DNA of 64,000 nucleotides from Clostridia bacterium (GTDB lineage Bacteria; Bacillota; Clostridia; Oscillospirales; CAG-272): positions 1 to 64,000 of the forward strand of contig JAGATA010000020.1 of assembly GCA_017621475.1 (NCBI GenBank), given 5' to 3'. The notes under the pieces are model-generated. The model saw nothing but the letters and a program-made list of their open reading frames with translations. It did not search any database and was not told the origin of the DNA. Shown here piece by piece: positions 49,948 through 57,567 of this stretch (its first letter is position 1; each line of letters starts with the position of its first letter). The position numbers and the translations under genes were made by a program.

Positions 49948-51309
49948 TTATCTTGCAAGAATATCGGAAATATCGTCAAGACCCTTGTTCGTTGTGATAA
50001 CAACGACGCGGTCGCCTGCAAGAATTTCCGTGCTGCCTTCGGGAGTGATTATCTTCCTGTCGCGTATGATGCCGATTATGAGGATATTCTTGCGAAGCTT
50101 AATGTCTTTGAGGCAAACGTTCGTAAGCTTGGAATCCTCTTTTACGTTGAATTCGAGCGCTTCTACCTTATCGTCCATAAGCTTATAGAGCGTTTCCACG
50201 TTACTGCCCTTGGAGTTTTCGAGCGCACGGGCGTAGCTTAATACGACGTTGGAAACTATCTTCTTCGGGGATATGATGGAATCCACGCCGAGCTTTTCTG
50301 CCATCGGCACAAGCTCATCGCGGTTGATCTTGGCAATGACCTTGGGAACTTCGTTCATCATAGCGAACATAGAAACAAGGATGTTCGTTTCGTCAAGCCC
50401 CGTAAGAGAAACAAAAGCGTCTATGCGGTTAAGACCCTCTTCAAGCAGAAGCTCCTGCTGTACGCCGTCACCGCAGATGACTATTGCGCGGGGAAGCGCA
50501 TCGGAAAGCGTTTCGCACGTTTTTTCGTCTTTATCTATTATTTTGACCGTAGAGCCGATGTTTGTGAGCATTTCCGCAAGGTAATATGAGATCCTGCTTC
50601 CGCCGAGGATCATAACATCCTTTGCCTGACGCTGGAATATACCCGCGCCGCGGAAGAATTTTGCAAGCTCTGTGTGGGAAGCCGTAACGCCTATTCTGTC
50701 TCCGCTACGGAGCACGAAGTTACCGTAAGGAATGAACACCTCATCACCGCGCTGAACACAGCAAACAAGCACCTGCGCTTTAAACTTGTGTTTTATTTCG
50801 CTGAGCTTTACGCCGTCGAGCAGAGAGTCTTCTTTGAGGCGAACTTCTATCATGTCCATATTTCTGTGGGAGAAGGATTCTATTTTTACCGCAGAGGGAA
50901 ATTTGAGAAGATTGAAAAGCTCGCGCGCAGCAAGCCTTTCGGGGTTTATCGGCATAGAAAGCTCCAGGCTCTTTTTCATAACGTCAAGGCTTTTGTCGTT
51001 ATATTCGGGTGTGCGTATGCGCGCGATGGTATGCTCCGCACCCATTTTTTTAGCTATAAAGCAGCTGAGCATATTGAGCTCGTCGGAGTCGGACACGGCG
51101 ATGTAGAGGTCGGCGTCTCCAACGCTTGCTTCTTCAAGAATGTCGCTGTCAACGCAGTTTCCGCAAACGCCCATTACGTCACAGATGTTCGTGATCTCTT
51201 CTATTACGACGGGATCGTTGTCTATTATCAGAATGTCGTGACCTTCGGCAACAAGAGTTTCGGTAATGGTCTTACCGATCTTTCCGCAGCCTGCAATGAT
51301 TATTTTCAT
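49948..51309 (-). CDS. trkA: Trk potassium system NAD-binding protein TrkA
   Basis: A 453-aa cytosolic gating subunit with two RCK modules. The first Rossmann segment is MKIIIAGCGKIGKTITETL, with IDNDPVVIEEI; the second is KDVMILGGSRISYYLAEML (about 225). Each is followed by a TrkA-C domain (MIEVRLKEDSLLDGVKLSEIK; VEALEFNVKEDSKLTNVCLKDI). The ATG at 51309 is preceded by AAAGGACC. It regulates the adjacent trkH channel. Confidence 0.94.
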   Translation of the reverse strand: MKIIIAGCGKIGKTITETLVAEGHDILIIDNDPVVIEEITNICDVMGVCGNCVDSDILEEASVGDADLYIAVSDSDELNMLSCFIAKKMGAEHTIARIRTPEYNDKSLDVMKKSLELSMPINPERLAARELFNLLKFPSAVKIESFSHRNMDMIEVRLKEDSLLDGVKLSEIKHKFKAQVLVCCVQRGDEVFIPYGNFVLRSGDRIGVTASHTELAKFFRGAGIFQRQAKDVMILGGSRISYYLAEMLTNIGSTVKIIDKDEKTCETLSDALPRAIVICGDGVQQELLLEEGLNRIDAFVSLTGLDETNILVSMFAMMNEVPKVIAKINRDELVPMAEKLGVDSIISPKKIVSNVVLSYARALENSKGSNVETLYKLMDDKVEALEFNVKEDSKLTNVCLKDIKLRKNILIIGIIRDRKIITPEGSTEILAGDRVVVITTNKGLDDISDILAR

Positions 51310-51444
51310 AAAAGGTCCTTTCTTTTGCCCCATAAAGGTAAGCAAAAAGCAAAAATTGTTTATTTTATTATTTTACCATATGGAGTATTTCTTTTCAAGA
51401 CTTTGACAAAAAAATACAAAAAACACGCGGTAAAAAGGGAAAAC

Positions 51445-51473
51445 TTGACAAACGGGGCTTTTTATGGTATAAT
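51445..51473 (+). promoter_or_regulatory. Perfect consensus promoter, metalloprotease operon
   Basis: TTGACA (51445-51450) and TATAAT (51468-51473), spacing 17. Confidence 0.88.
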
Positions 51474-51507
51474 AAACATATCATTAAAAGTCAAGGAGGA
51501 AAAGCCT

Positions 51508-53430
51508 ATGAAAAACACAAAAAAATTATTATCCCTGTTGCTTGTTATGGTGATGATTTTTGCAAGCAACGCATACGCACTTTCGACTAGCGGTCAATTT
51601 ACGGTTGAGTTCACTGCTGACACTTCGATAGACCTTTCCGATTTGAAAGTGGAATTGTACCGAAAAACAAATGTGGTACAATACACGGAGAATTTGCAAA
51701 CTTACGATAAAGAGTTTGTTACTTCGTACACTAGCGATGAAAACGGAATTATAACTTTCTTAAAACCGTCTTATGATTTCGTTTTGGTTATCGACCTTGC
51801 GTCCTTGCCGACGGGAACAGGTGTGAAAAAATCCACACTTTTAGTTGCAGACAATGAATATTACAAGGAAATTGAAGTTGAAACGGTTGAAACGGTTACC
51901 CCATCCTATAACGGAGATTTAAACTTTACTTTCCAAAATAAAAACGGAGAAAATCTGCTTGTTAATTATGAAGTAAGCGGATATGACGTTCAAAAAACGG
52001 AAACGGAAAAAGTTGCGGTTGCTTCAAAAATAGATATGAATGCAGAAGCGGAAATAACGGTTGTTTCAAAACATACGGGCTGCGTTAGCGCAAACGGAAA
52101 GATGTTTTCATTTGATTTTAACGATACCTATACATATTCCCCCACGGCTCACACGGGAATTGACGGCGTTTCGTGCTTGACTTGTTCTGGAGAAGAAGCA
52201 TCTTTATATGCATATGTGCCTAATCCGTCGGATTTAACGTATGTTCAAACCACGATAGCTTGCACAAGTGGTAATTGCAATGAAATGGAGCTTCATAATT
52301 TAAGAGTTTATTACGATTCGGATGACTGTTCGCTATCTAATGCGAATTTGGTGCTTAATACTTTATATGGCGTATTTGATTTCTTCTGCAATCAATGGAA
52401 ATTTAGGTGTCCTAATTCTATAAACAGTAATGCAGATATAACCAATGCTAATGATAGCTTTTGTCTTGTTATTTTGTTGAGCGAACACGGAACTTTTACT
52501 ATCAACAATGGCAACAATGGCGCTTGCGTCATATATTTGCATCCGAGTGCTATTACTGCCGATAAAGTTGGCGCAAATGTTGCGCACGAATTTATGCACT
52601 GTATTCAAGGTAGATATAATTGGAATGATTTGGAGGGTGGACTTAAAGAATCATTTGCAAATTATTCTGGAATGTTATATTCTGAATATACGGGTGATTT
52701 CTTTGAAAATATTGGCGATATGGAAACTGGTGTAGAAAATTATTTTTTAAATACTAAAATAAGTTTATTATTAAAAGACTTAAATGGAGATTTGGTAACT
52801 GATCTTAGATGTTATTCTATTCTTTTTCCGTTATTATTGCATCAATATTATGGTGGAACAGAAACAATTAGAGAACTTTTTGAAGAATTATATAGTATAA
52901 GGCAATATCATTCAATGACTGGTGGAACGGAAAGTTCTGCAGATCTATTTGAAGCAATTGATAAGATTGTAGCTGATATTTATTTTGATGGAACGTATCA
53001 ATCTGCAAGGGATGTTTTTGAAAATTTCGGCTTATATAATTACAATTACTCTAACAGATATACTTGGTTTCAAAATTCATCTTGGACAACCAACGCTTCC
53101 GTTAATGAAGATGTTTTAAGTAGGTCTTCATTAAGTTATACTAAACTTGGGCAAATTGGATATGGATATTATAAATTATCAAGTTCCCCTACTACGGTAC
53201 AAATAACTCTCGATCTTTATAAAATATATGGAGATTATGATAATTGTACCTGCTATATTGCAGAGGTTAACAACATAGGCTCTATGTCTAATCTAACAAA
53301 GATAAGAATGACAAGCGATTTGCTGAACTTGAATTATACGTTTTCTTCAGCAGCAAATAATTTATGCATATTTGTTGATAATTTATCTACCGTATCAGGC
53401 GATTTGTCTGTTAGTTTGACGGTTAACTGA
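51508..53430 (+). CDS. Secreted HExxH zinc metalloprotease-like protein, 640 aa
   Basis: A signal peptide (1-24, ending NAYA) and about 300 residues of beta-rich sequence precede a gluzincin-like site: NVAHEFMHCIQG with His360, Glu361 and His364, and Glu381 in GGLKESFANYSG as probable third ligand. The C-terminal 180 residues look like a beta-sandwich. There is no membrane anchor, so it should be released or wall-bound. The family is not named. The second half of the gene (from about 52300) is clearly more AT-rich than the first. I chose the ATG with AAGGAGG 9 bases upstream; the open frame before it lies across trkA and is spurious. Probably an operon with the next two lipoproteins. Confidence 0.8.
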   Translation: MKNTKKLLSLLLVMVMIFASNAYALSTSGQFTVEFTADTSIDLSDLKVELYRKTNVVQYTENLQTYDKEFVTSYTSDENGIITFLKPSYDFVLVIDLASLPTGTGVKKSTLLVADNEYYKEIEVETVETVTPSYNGDLNFTFQNKNGENLLVNYEVSGYDVQKTETEKVAVASKIDMNAEAEITVVSKHTGCVSANGKMFSFDFNDTYTYSPTAHTGIDGVSCLTCSGEEASLYAYVPNPSDLTYVQTTIACTSGNCNEMELHNLRVYYDSDDCSLSNANLVLNTLYGVFDFFCNQWKFRCPNSINSNADITNANDSFCLVILLSEHGTFTINNGNNGACVIYLHPSAITADKVGANVAHEFMHCIQGRYNWNDLEGGLKESFANYSGMLYSEYTGDFFENIGDMETGVENYFLNTKISLLLKDLNGDLVTDLRCYSILFPLLLHQYYGGTETIRELFEELYSIRQYHSMTGGTESSADLFEAIDKIVADIYFDGTYQSARDVFENFGLYNYNYSNRYTWFQNSSWTTNASVNEDVLSRSSLSYTKLGQIGYGYYKLSSSPTTVQITLDLYKIYGDYDNCTCYIAEVNNIGSMSNLTKIRMTSDLLNLNYTFSSAANNLCIFVDNLSTVSGDLSVSLTVN

Positions 53431-53446
53431 TATTTCAGGAGGGATT

Positions 53447-54118
53447 ATGAAGAAAATATTATCTTTGGTTTTAATTACTATATTTCTATCAGCCATCCTT
53501 ATTTCCTGCGGAAATGTCAATGAGGTAACGAGCATTACGCAAGATACCGTAAAGACCACCGAAGCTACAACGAAAAAAACACCTCTTTATTACACGGAAT
53601 ATACTTTTACAACGTACTCCGAGCCATCTGATATCCAAGAAAAAATAGATAGAAACTCTGTTAACAACAACATTCCGTCAAAAGTTATAATCACCTGCGG
53701 AGAGGAACGCGACGTACCCTACCTCGTTATTTGCGAAGGGCAAGATGCTATATATGACCCCGAACGCGACGTGGTATCTACTTCAAGCGGATTGGGATAT
53801 GCCAACATTCTTCCCGTGGCGGCGCGTGAAGCTATAACGAATAATACGGATAAGCTCCCTGTATTCCACGCTTCCTCGCTTGACGAGCTGAACGTTTTTG
53901 TAAACGATGTTGAGCAAAAAGGGCTTGAGTGCAAGACCGTTGAAACTATAAGAAACAGTGAAAACCAAGACGTTGACTTCGAGGGCAACACGGACGGACG
54001 TTATTATATGTATTGTAAGGTGAAATGCTTGGCTCCGCCTTATATGAAGGATGGAAAGGCTTATGCAAGAGCAAGCGCGACCTATTACGCATTTTTCATC
54101 GTTGAAATAACGGAATAA
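53447..54118 (+). CDS. Lipoprotein of unknown function, 223 aa
   Basis: The lipobox SAILISCGN is followed by a short Thr-rich linker. The mature domain has EYTFTTYSEPSDIQEKIDRN and KVIITCGEERDVPYLVICEG, later TDKLPVFHASSLDELNVFVND and a C-terminal beta strand block (YAFFIVEITE). I do not recognise it. AGGAGGG precedes the ATG. It lies 16 bases after the metalloprotease gene, so it is probably co-transcribed and could be its partner or inhibitor (inference). Confidence 0.72.
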   Translation: MKKILSLVLITIFLSAILISCGNVNEVTSITQDTVKTTEATTKKTPLYYTEYTFTTYSEPSDIQEKIDRNSVNNNIPSKVIITCGEERDVPYLVICEGQDAIYDPERDVVSTSSGLGYANILPVAAREAITNNTDKLPVFHASSLDELNVFVNDVEQKGLECKTVETIRNSENQDVDFEGNTDGRYYMYCKVKCLAPPYMKDGKAYARASATYYAFFIVEITE

Positions 54119-54181
54119 AACAAAAACGAGCGAGAAAAACATCTCGCTCGTTCGACTAAACAGTAAACGGAGGTGTATTTT

Positions 54182-54826
54182 ATGAAAAAGATAATATCCT
54201 TGCTCTCTCTCATTCTATCATTTTCTGCTTTCCTTAATTCTTGCGGAAACGTTTCGGATAGTGCGACCTCCTATGAAGAAAACGTAAGCATTTATTATGA
54301 TGGAAGCAAGGAGTTTTCCTCTACCGGTTTTAATACGGTGAAAGACAAAGATACACCTTTTTACGTCAGACTGAATGCAGGCAGAACGGCTGTTGCAACG
54401 TACAGTGAATCCGAAGAGGTTGTTCTGGTTGTATATGTCGGAAGCTGTGATTTTAGACTTGATGATTTTGCGAATGACGAATATAAGCTTGTGTTCCATA
54501 CTTCCGATGGCTCGAAGATATGCAATAATAACGAATATAGATTGGTTGGCTTGACGACCGATGAAAGATACAGATTTTCATCATATTACCTTTCGCATTT
54601 ACCGATTGATACCGACGGCGACGGACTTGGCGGCTTGTGGGATATATTGCCCGTGCGTATAGAATTTCGCGTGCCTGCCTTCGCTTTCAAGGATGAATCG
54701 GGCGTGATAAAAGCCGAGATAGTTCCGGCAGACCGGGAAAAAGATGAGATTAAAGCATACCAAGCAACCCTTTATTATGCTAAAGACGGTGATGAACTAT
54801 GCTTTAGCTTAGACAGCGAGTTTTAA
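54182..54826 (+). CDS. Lipoprotein of unknown function, 214 aa
   Basis: The lipobox FLNSCGN follows a typical signal peptide. The mature part is beta-rich (VSIYYDGSKEFSSTGFNTVK, AVATYSESEEVVLVVYVGSC, YKLVFHTSDGSKICNNNEY), with a DTDGDGLGG segment that looks like a calcium-binding EF/dockerin loop. No family assigned. The ATG at 54182 has GGAGGTG upstream. A hairpin CGAGCGAGA/TCTCGCTCG (54127-54150) separates it from the previous gene without a T-run, so partial read-through is likely. Confidence 0.7.
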   Translation: MKKIISLLSLILSFSAFLNSCGNVSDSATSYEENVSIYYDGSKEFSSTGFNTVKDKDTPFYVRLNAGRTAVATYSESEEVVLVVYVGSCDFRLDDFANDEYKLVFHTSDGSKICNNNEYRLVGLTTDERYRFSSYYLSHLPIDTDGDGLGGLWDILPVRIEFRVPAFAFKDESGVIKAEIVPADREKDEIKAYQATLYYAKDGDELCFSLDSEF

Positions 54827-54841
54827 TAGGCGAATAAAACC

Positions 54842-54877
54842 AAAACAGCAGTTCGTATGAACTGCTGTTTTAATTTG
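54842..54877. terminator. Terminator between convergent genes
   Basis: AAAACAGCAGTTC-GTAT-GAACTGCTGTTTT followed by AATTTGTT. Confidence 0.85.
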
Positions 54878-54887
54878 TTATAAGTTT

Positions 54888-55433
54888 TTAACCTTTATCA
54901 TATCCCGTTTTACGGAAGCGGATGAACGAAACTATAACGGAGAGCATATTGAACACCTCACAAAGTATGCCGCCCACGGAAAAATAGTAAACATTGTTCA
55001 CTATCCAAAGCGGGGAGATACCGCAGAGCTGCGCCCAGCGTATAATTTTGCCGTTACGAGTCCACATTGCAAGCGTGCCGCCCGCCTGCGCTATAAAGAG
55101 GAGAACGGCTATCCACCAGACCTCGTCGAAAACAAAGAAAGAAACGAGCGAAGACGCGGTGAAGCAAACTTCCATGATTACAAGATAGATGATTTTTTTG
55201 CATCTGTCACCAAGAGCGAAGATGATACCGCGCACTATGCTGAAAATATTGAGTAGCATTCCCGCCCAAGAGCCGAGCAGGGCAAATTGCAGCGTGAACG
55301 CGATACCGCAACCCATCTGAAAAAGGAAATAGTTGCGGTTTTTCTTGCATTGATACGAGATGAGCGCGCAGAGCATACCCGCGTACCCTATAAGCTGTAT
55401 GGGGGAAAAAGTTTTAGCCAAAAATTCTATCAT
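54888..55433 (-). CDS. YgjV-family membrane protein
   Basis: A 181-aa protein with about six short hydrophobic helices (IQLIGYAGMLCALISYQCK, YFLFQMGCGIAFTLQFALLGSWAGMLLNIFSIVRG, WWIAVLLFIAQAGGTLAMW). The repeated helix-pair pattern and RNYFLFQ motif match the YgjV/inner-membrane family of unknown function. The ATG at 55433 follows AAGGTTG. Confidence 0.8.
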   Translation of the reverse strand: MIEFLAKTFSPIQLIGYAGMLCALISYQCKKNRNYFLFQMGCGIAFTLQFALLGSWAGMLLNIFSIVRGIIFALGDRCKKIIYLVIMEVCFTASSLVSFFVFDEVWWIAVLLFIAQAGGTLAMWTRNGKIIRWAQLCGISPLWIVNNVYYFSVGGILCEVFNMLSVIVSFIRFRKTGYDKG

Positions 55434-55520
55434 AAATATCAACCTTCTTTGATGTCTGTTTTTCAATCACAATTAAGGCGTATTATATCACCAAAGAGGG
55501 TTAAAATCAATATTTATGAA

Positions 55521-56252
55521 TTAAAATTTCAAAAATTTAGCTTCTATCGTAACGGAAACGGATTCGGGGTTGTAGGGGGAATTATGATTTGGCCCATAAC
55601 CGTAGCCAAAGGAGATGCTTCCCGTGTATTCGCACGCGCCGTCCGTGTAATTTTCGTAGAGCTTTATGCCCGTCACGTGCGTCTGCGTTGTAAGCTTTAT
55701 GTCGGCGCTTTCTTCCTCGCCAATAGTAACGTAATCGCCTGCGGCAAAGGAAAGCGTGAAGGTGATGCTCTCGCCCGTATCAAGGCTCCAGCTCTGGAGC
55801 ATAGCGGGGCAGACACCGATGTTCATATTGCGAAGGTGCTTGCCCTGTGCATCTGCAAGTGCAACGCCTATTTCGTGGTTATGTCCGTTACCGTGGCAGT
55901 AATATGGAATGGTCTGATAGATAGTTCTTGCCGAATTGTTGGTTATCTTGACCTCGGCACGCATAACTCCGTCCGTGAAATAAAAGCTTTCGCCAAGACT
56001 TTCGCTCGAGTAGCCGATAAGCGTTATCTCCATAGAAACGCCGTCGGGGCTTTGATGTACTATCGTGGAGCGCGCGGGCGTTTGGTCCGCAGGGTAGGCG
56101 GGAACCTTGTTTAAGATGACCGTTGAGGCGCTAGTGCTTTCAAAGGTTGGTGTTGTTACGGTGCTTGCCGTGGTGCTTTCCTCCACCGTCGCGCAAGCGG
56201 CGAATATGAGCGATGTCAGCGCGAGAAGTATTGCGAGTATTTTCTTTTTCAT
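55521..56252 (-). CDS. Lipoprotein of unknown function, 243 aa
   Basis: The signal peptide ends FAACAT, followed by a Ser/Thr-rich linker. The mature part resembles an immunoglobulin-like domain used in telomere-repeat-factor-like DUF4352 lipoproteins (MRAEVKITNNSARTIYQTIP, LDTGESITFTLSFAAGDYVTIG), ending in a Gly/Tyr/Asn-rich stretch (FGYGYGPNHNSPYNPESVSV). Family uncertain. GGAGGT precedes the ATG. Separated from icd by a long hairpin. Confidence 0.7.
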   Translation of the reverse strand: MKKKILAILLALTSLIFAACATVEESTTASTVTTPTFESTSASTVILNKVPAYPADQTPARSTIVHQSPDGVSMEITLIGYSSESLGESFYFTDGVMRAEVKITNNSARTIYQTIPYYCHGNGHNHEIGVALADAQGKHLRNMNIGVCPAMLQSWSLDTGESITFTLSFAAGDYVTIGEEESADIKLTTQTHVTGIKLYENYTDGACEYTGSISFGYGYGPNHNSPYNPESVSVTIEAKFLKF

Positions 56253-56280
56253 ATGATGTACCTCCGATGGGTGTGATTAT

Positions 56281-56340
56281 AACGAGAAAGACCTCCGCCT
56301 CTCTGCTTATTAGTCGCAGAAAGGGGAGGTTTTTCTCATT
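56281..56340 (-). terminator. Long terminator of the citrate-synthase operon
   Basis: GAGAAAGACCTCC (from 56283) pairs with GGAGGTTTTTCTC (to 56338) with a nested TCTGC/GCAGA hairpin. The arm orientation allows termination of the leftward icd transcript. Confidence 0.6.
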
Positions 56341-56387
56341 TTCTTTCAAAAAATTTATAAAAGGAGTTTAATAGTTTGCTGTTTTAA

Positions 56388-57563
56388 TTAAAGCGCTTTG
56401 AGTGTTTCCATTACGTAGTTGCCGAATTCTTCGCAGGTAGCGCCCGTATCTCTGCCCGTGATGGTGAGCTTCTTTTCTTCAAAGCAACAGATGTCAAGCG
56501 CTTTTGCAAGCTTATCCGCTTTTTCCTGCAAGCCGATGTGGGAAAGGAGCATTACGCAGCCGCGGAGCATGGAGCAGGGGTCTGCATATTGCGCTCTGCC
56601 TTCCTTGACCATTCTGGGTGCGGAGCCGTGGATGGCTTCAAACATAGCGTATTTTTTGCCGATGTTCGCGCAGCCCGCTGTGCCGACACCGCCCTGGAAT
56701 TCTGCAGCTTCATCGGAAATTATGTCGCCGTAGAGGTTGGGCGCAACGAGAACTTTGAAATCTCTGCGGCGTTTGGGGTCAACGAGCTTCGCCGTGATGA
56801 TGTCGGCGTACCATTCGTCCGTTGTGATCTCGGGGTATTCTTCTGCAACCTTGTGGCAATCTTCAAGGAAGTTGCCGTCCGTTGTCTTGATAACGTTTGC
56901 TTTGGAGATAAGGGAAACTCTGCCGTATCCGTTCTTTCTTGCGTAGTCGTAAGCAAGGCGGGCGATTCTGTCCGAGCCCTGCTTCGTTGTGATAACGAAG
57001 TCGACCGCAAGGTCGTCCGTTACGTTGAAGCCTTCTTTACCTACCGCATATCCGCCCTCCGTGTTTTCACGGAAGATGGTCCAATCGATGCCCTCTGCGG
57101 GAACCTTAACGGGGCGGATGTTTGCAAATAGGTCGAGCGCCTTTCTCATAGCGACGTTTGCGCTTTCGATATTGGGCATACCGTCGCCCTTCTGGGGTGT
57201 TGTTGTCGGCCCTTTGAGAATGATCTCACAGGATTTAAGCTGTGCCATAACGTCATCGGGGATAGCTTTGCCGCAGGCGATTCTGTTTTCGATGGTAAGA
57301 CCGTCGATGTTTACGAATTCGACCTTGCCCGCTTCAACCATATCAGCAAGCATAAATTCAAGCACACGTCTTGCTTCCGCCGTGATAGTGGGACCGATGC
57401 CATCGCCGCCGCATACGCCGATGCGGATCTTTTCGAGGGCGTTGTAATCTACAAAATCGCCCTGAGATTTCATATCTTCGATTCTTACAAGCTGTTTTTC
57501 AAGAATTTTTCTGAATTTTTCGCAAGCCGCGTCGAGCTGTGCATTTACGTTTACGTCTGCCAT
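56388..57563 (-). CDS. icd: Isocitrate/isopropylmalate-type dehydrogenase, probably isocitrate dehydrogenase
   Basis: A 391-aa enzyme of the beta-decarboxylating dehydrogenase family. Motifs are IGVCGGDGIGPTI (47-59), LKGPTTTPQKGDG, ANIRPVKVPAEGIDWTIFRENTEGGY and VLVAPNLYGDIISDEAAEFQGGVG. The substrate Ser/Arg region ANVAMRKALDLFANIRP fits isocitrate rather than isopropylmalate, and the operon with citrate synthase and aconitase supports that. An extra N-terminal helix of about 40 residues is present. Last gene of the operon, 4 bases after acnA. Confidence 0.85.
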   Translation of the reverse strand: MADVNVNAQLDAACEKFRKILEKQLVRIEDMKSQGDFVDYNALEKIRIGVCGGDGIGPTITAEARRVLEFMLADMVEAGKVEFVNIDGLTIENRIACGKAIPDDVMAQLKSCEIILKGPTTTPQKGDGMPNIESANVAMRKALDLFANIRPVKVPAEGIDWTIFRENTEGGYAVGKEGFNVTDDLAVDFVITTKQGSDRIARLAYDYARKNGYGRVSLISKANVIKTTDGNFLEDCHKVAEEYPEITTDEWYADIITAKLVDPKRRRDFKVLVAPNLYGDIISDEAAEFQGGVGTAGCANIGKKYAMFEAIHGSAPRMVKEGRAQYADPCSMLRGCVMLLSHIGLQEKADKLAKALDICCFEEKKLTITGRDTGATCEEFGNYVMETLKAL

Positions 57564-57567
57564 TGTG

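Noticed and set aside
50674..51507. Open frame extending the metalloprotease 278 codons upstream
   Set aside because: It crosses trkA antisense, while a signal peptide, AAGGAGG site and perfect promoter mark the real start at 51508.
54127..54150. CGAGCGAGA/TCTCGCTCG hairpin as a full terminator
   Set aside because: It lacks a T-run, so it is noted only as a hairpin between two lipoprotein genes.
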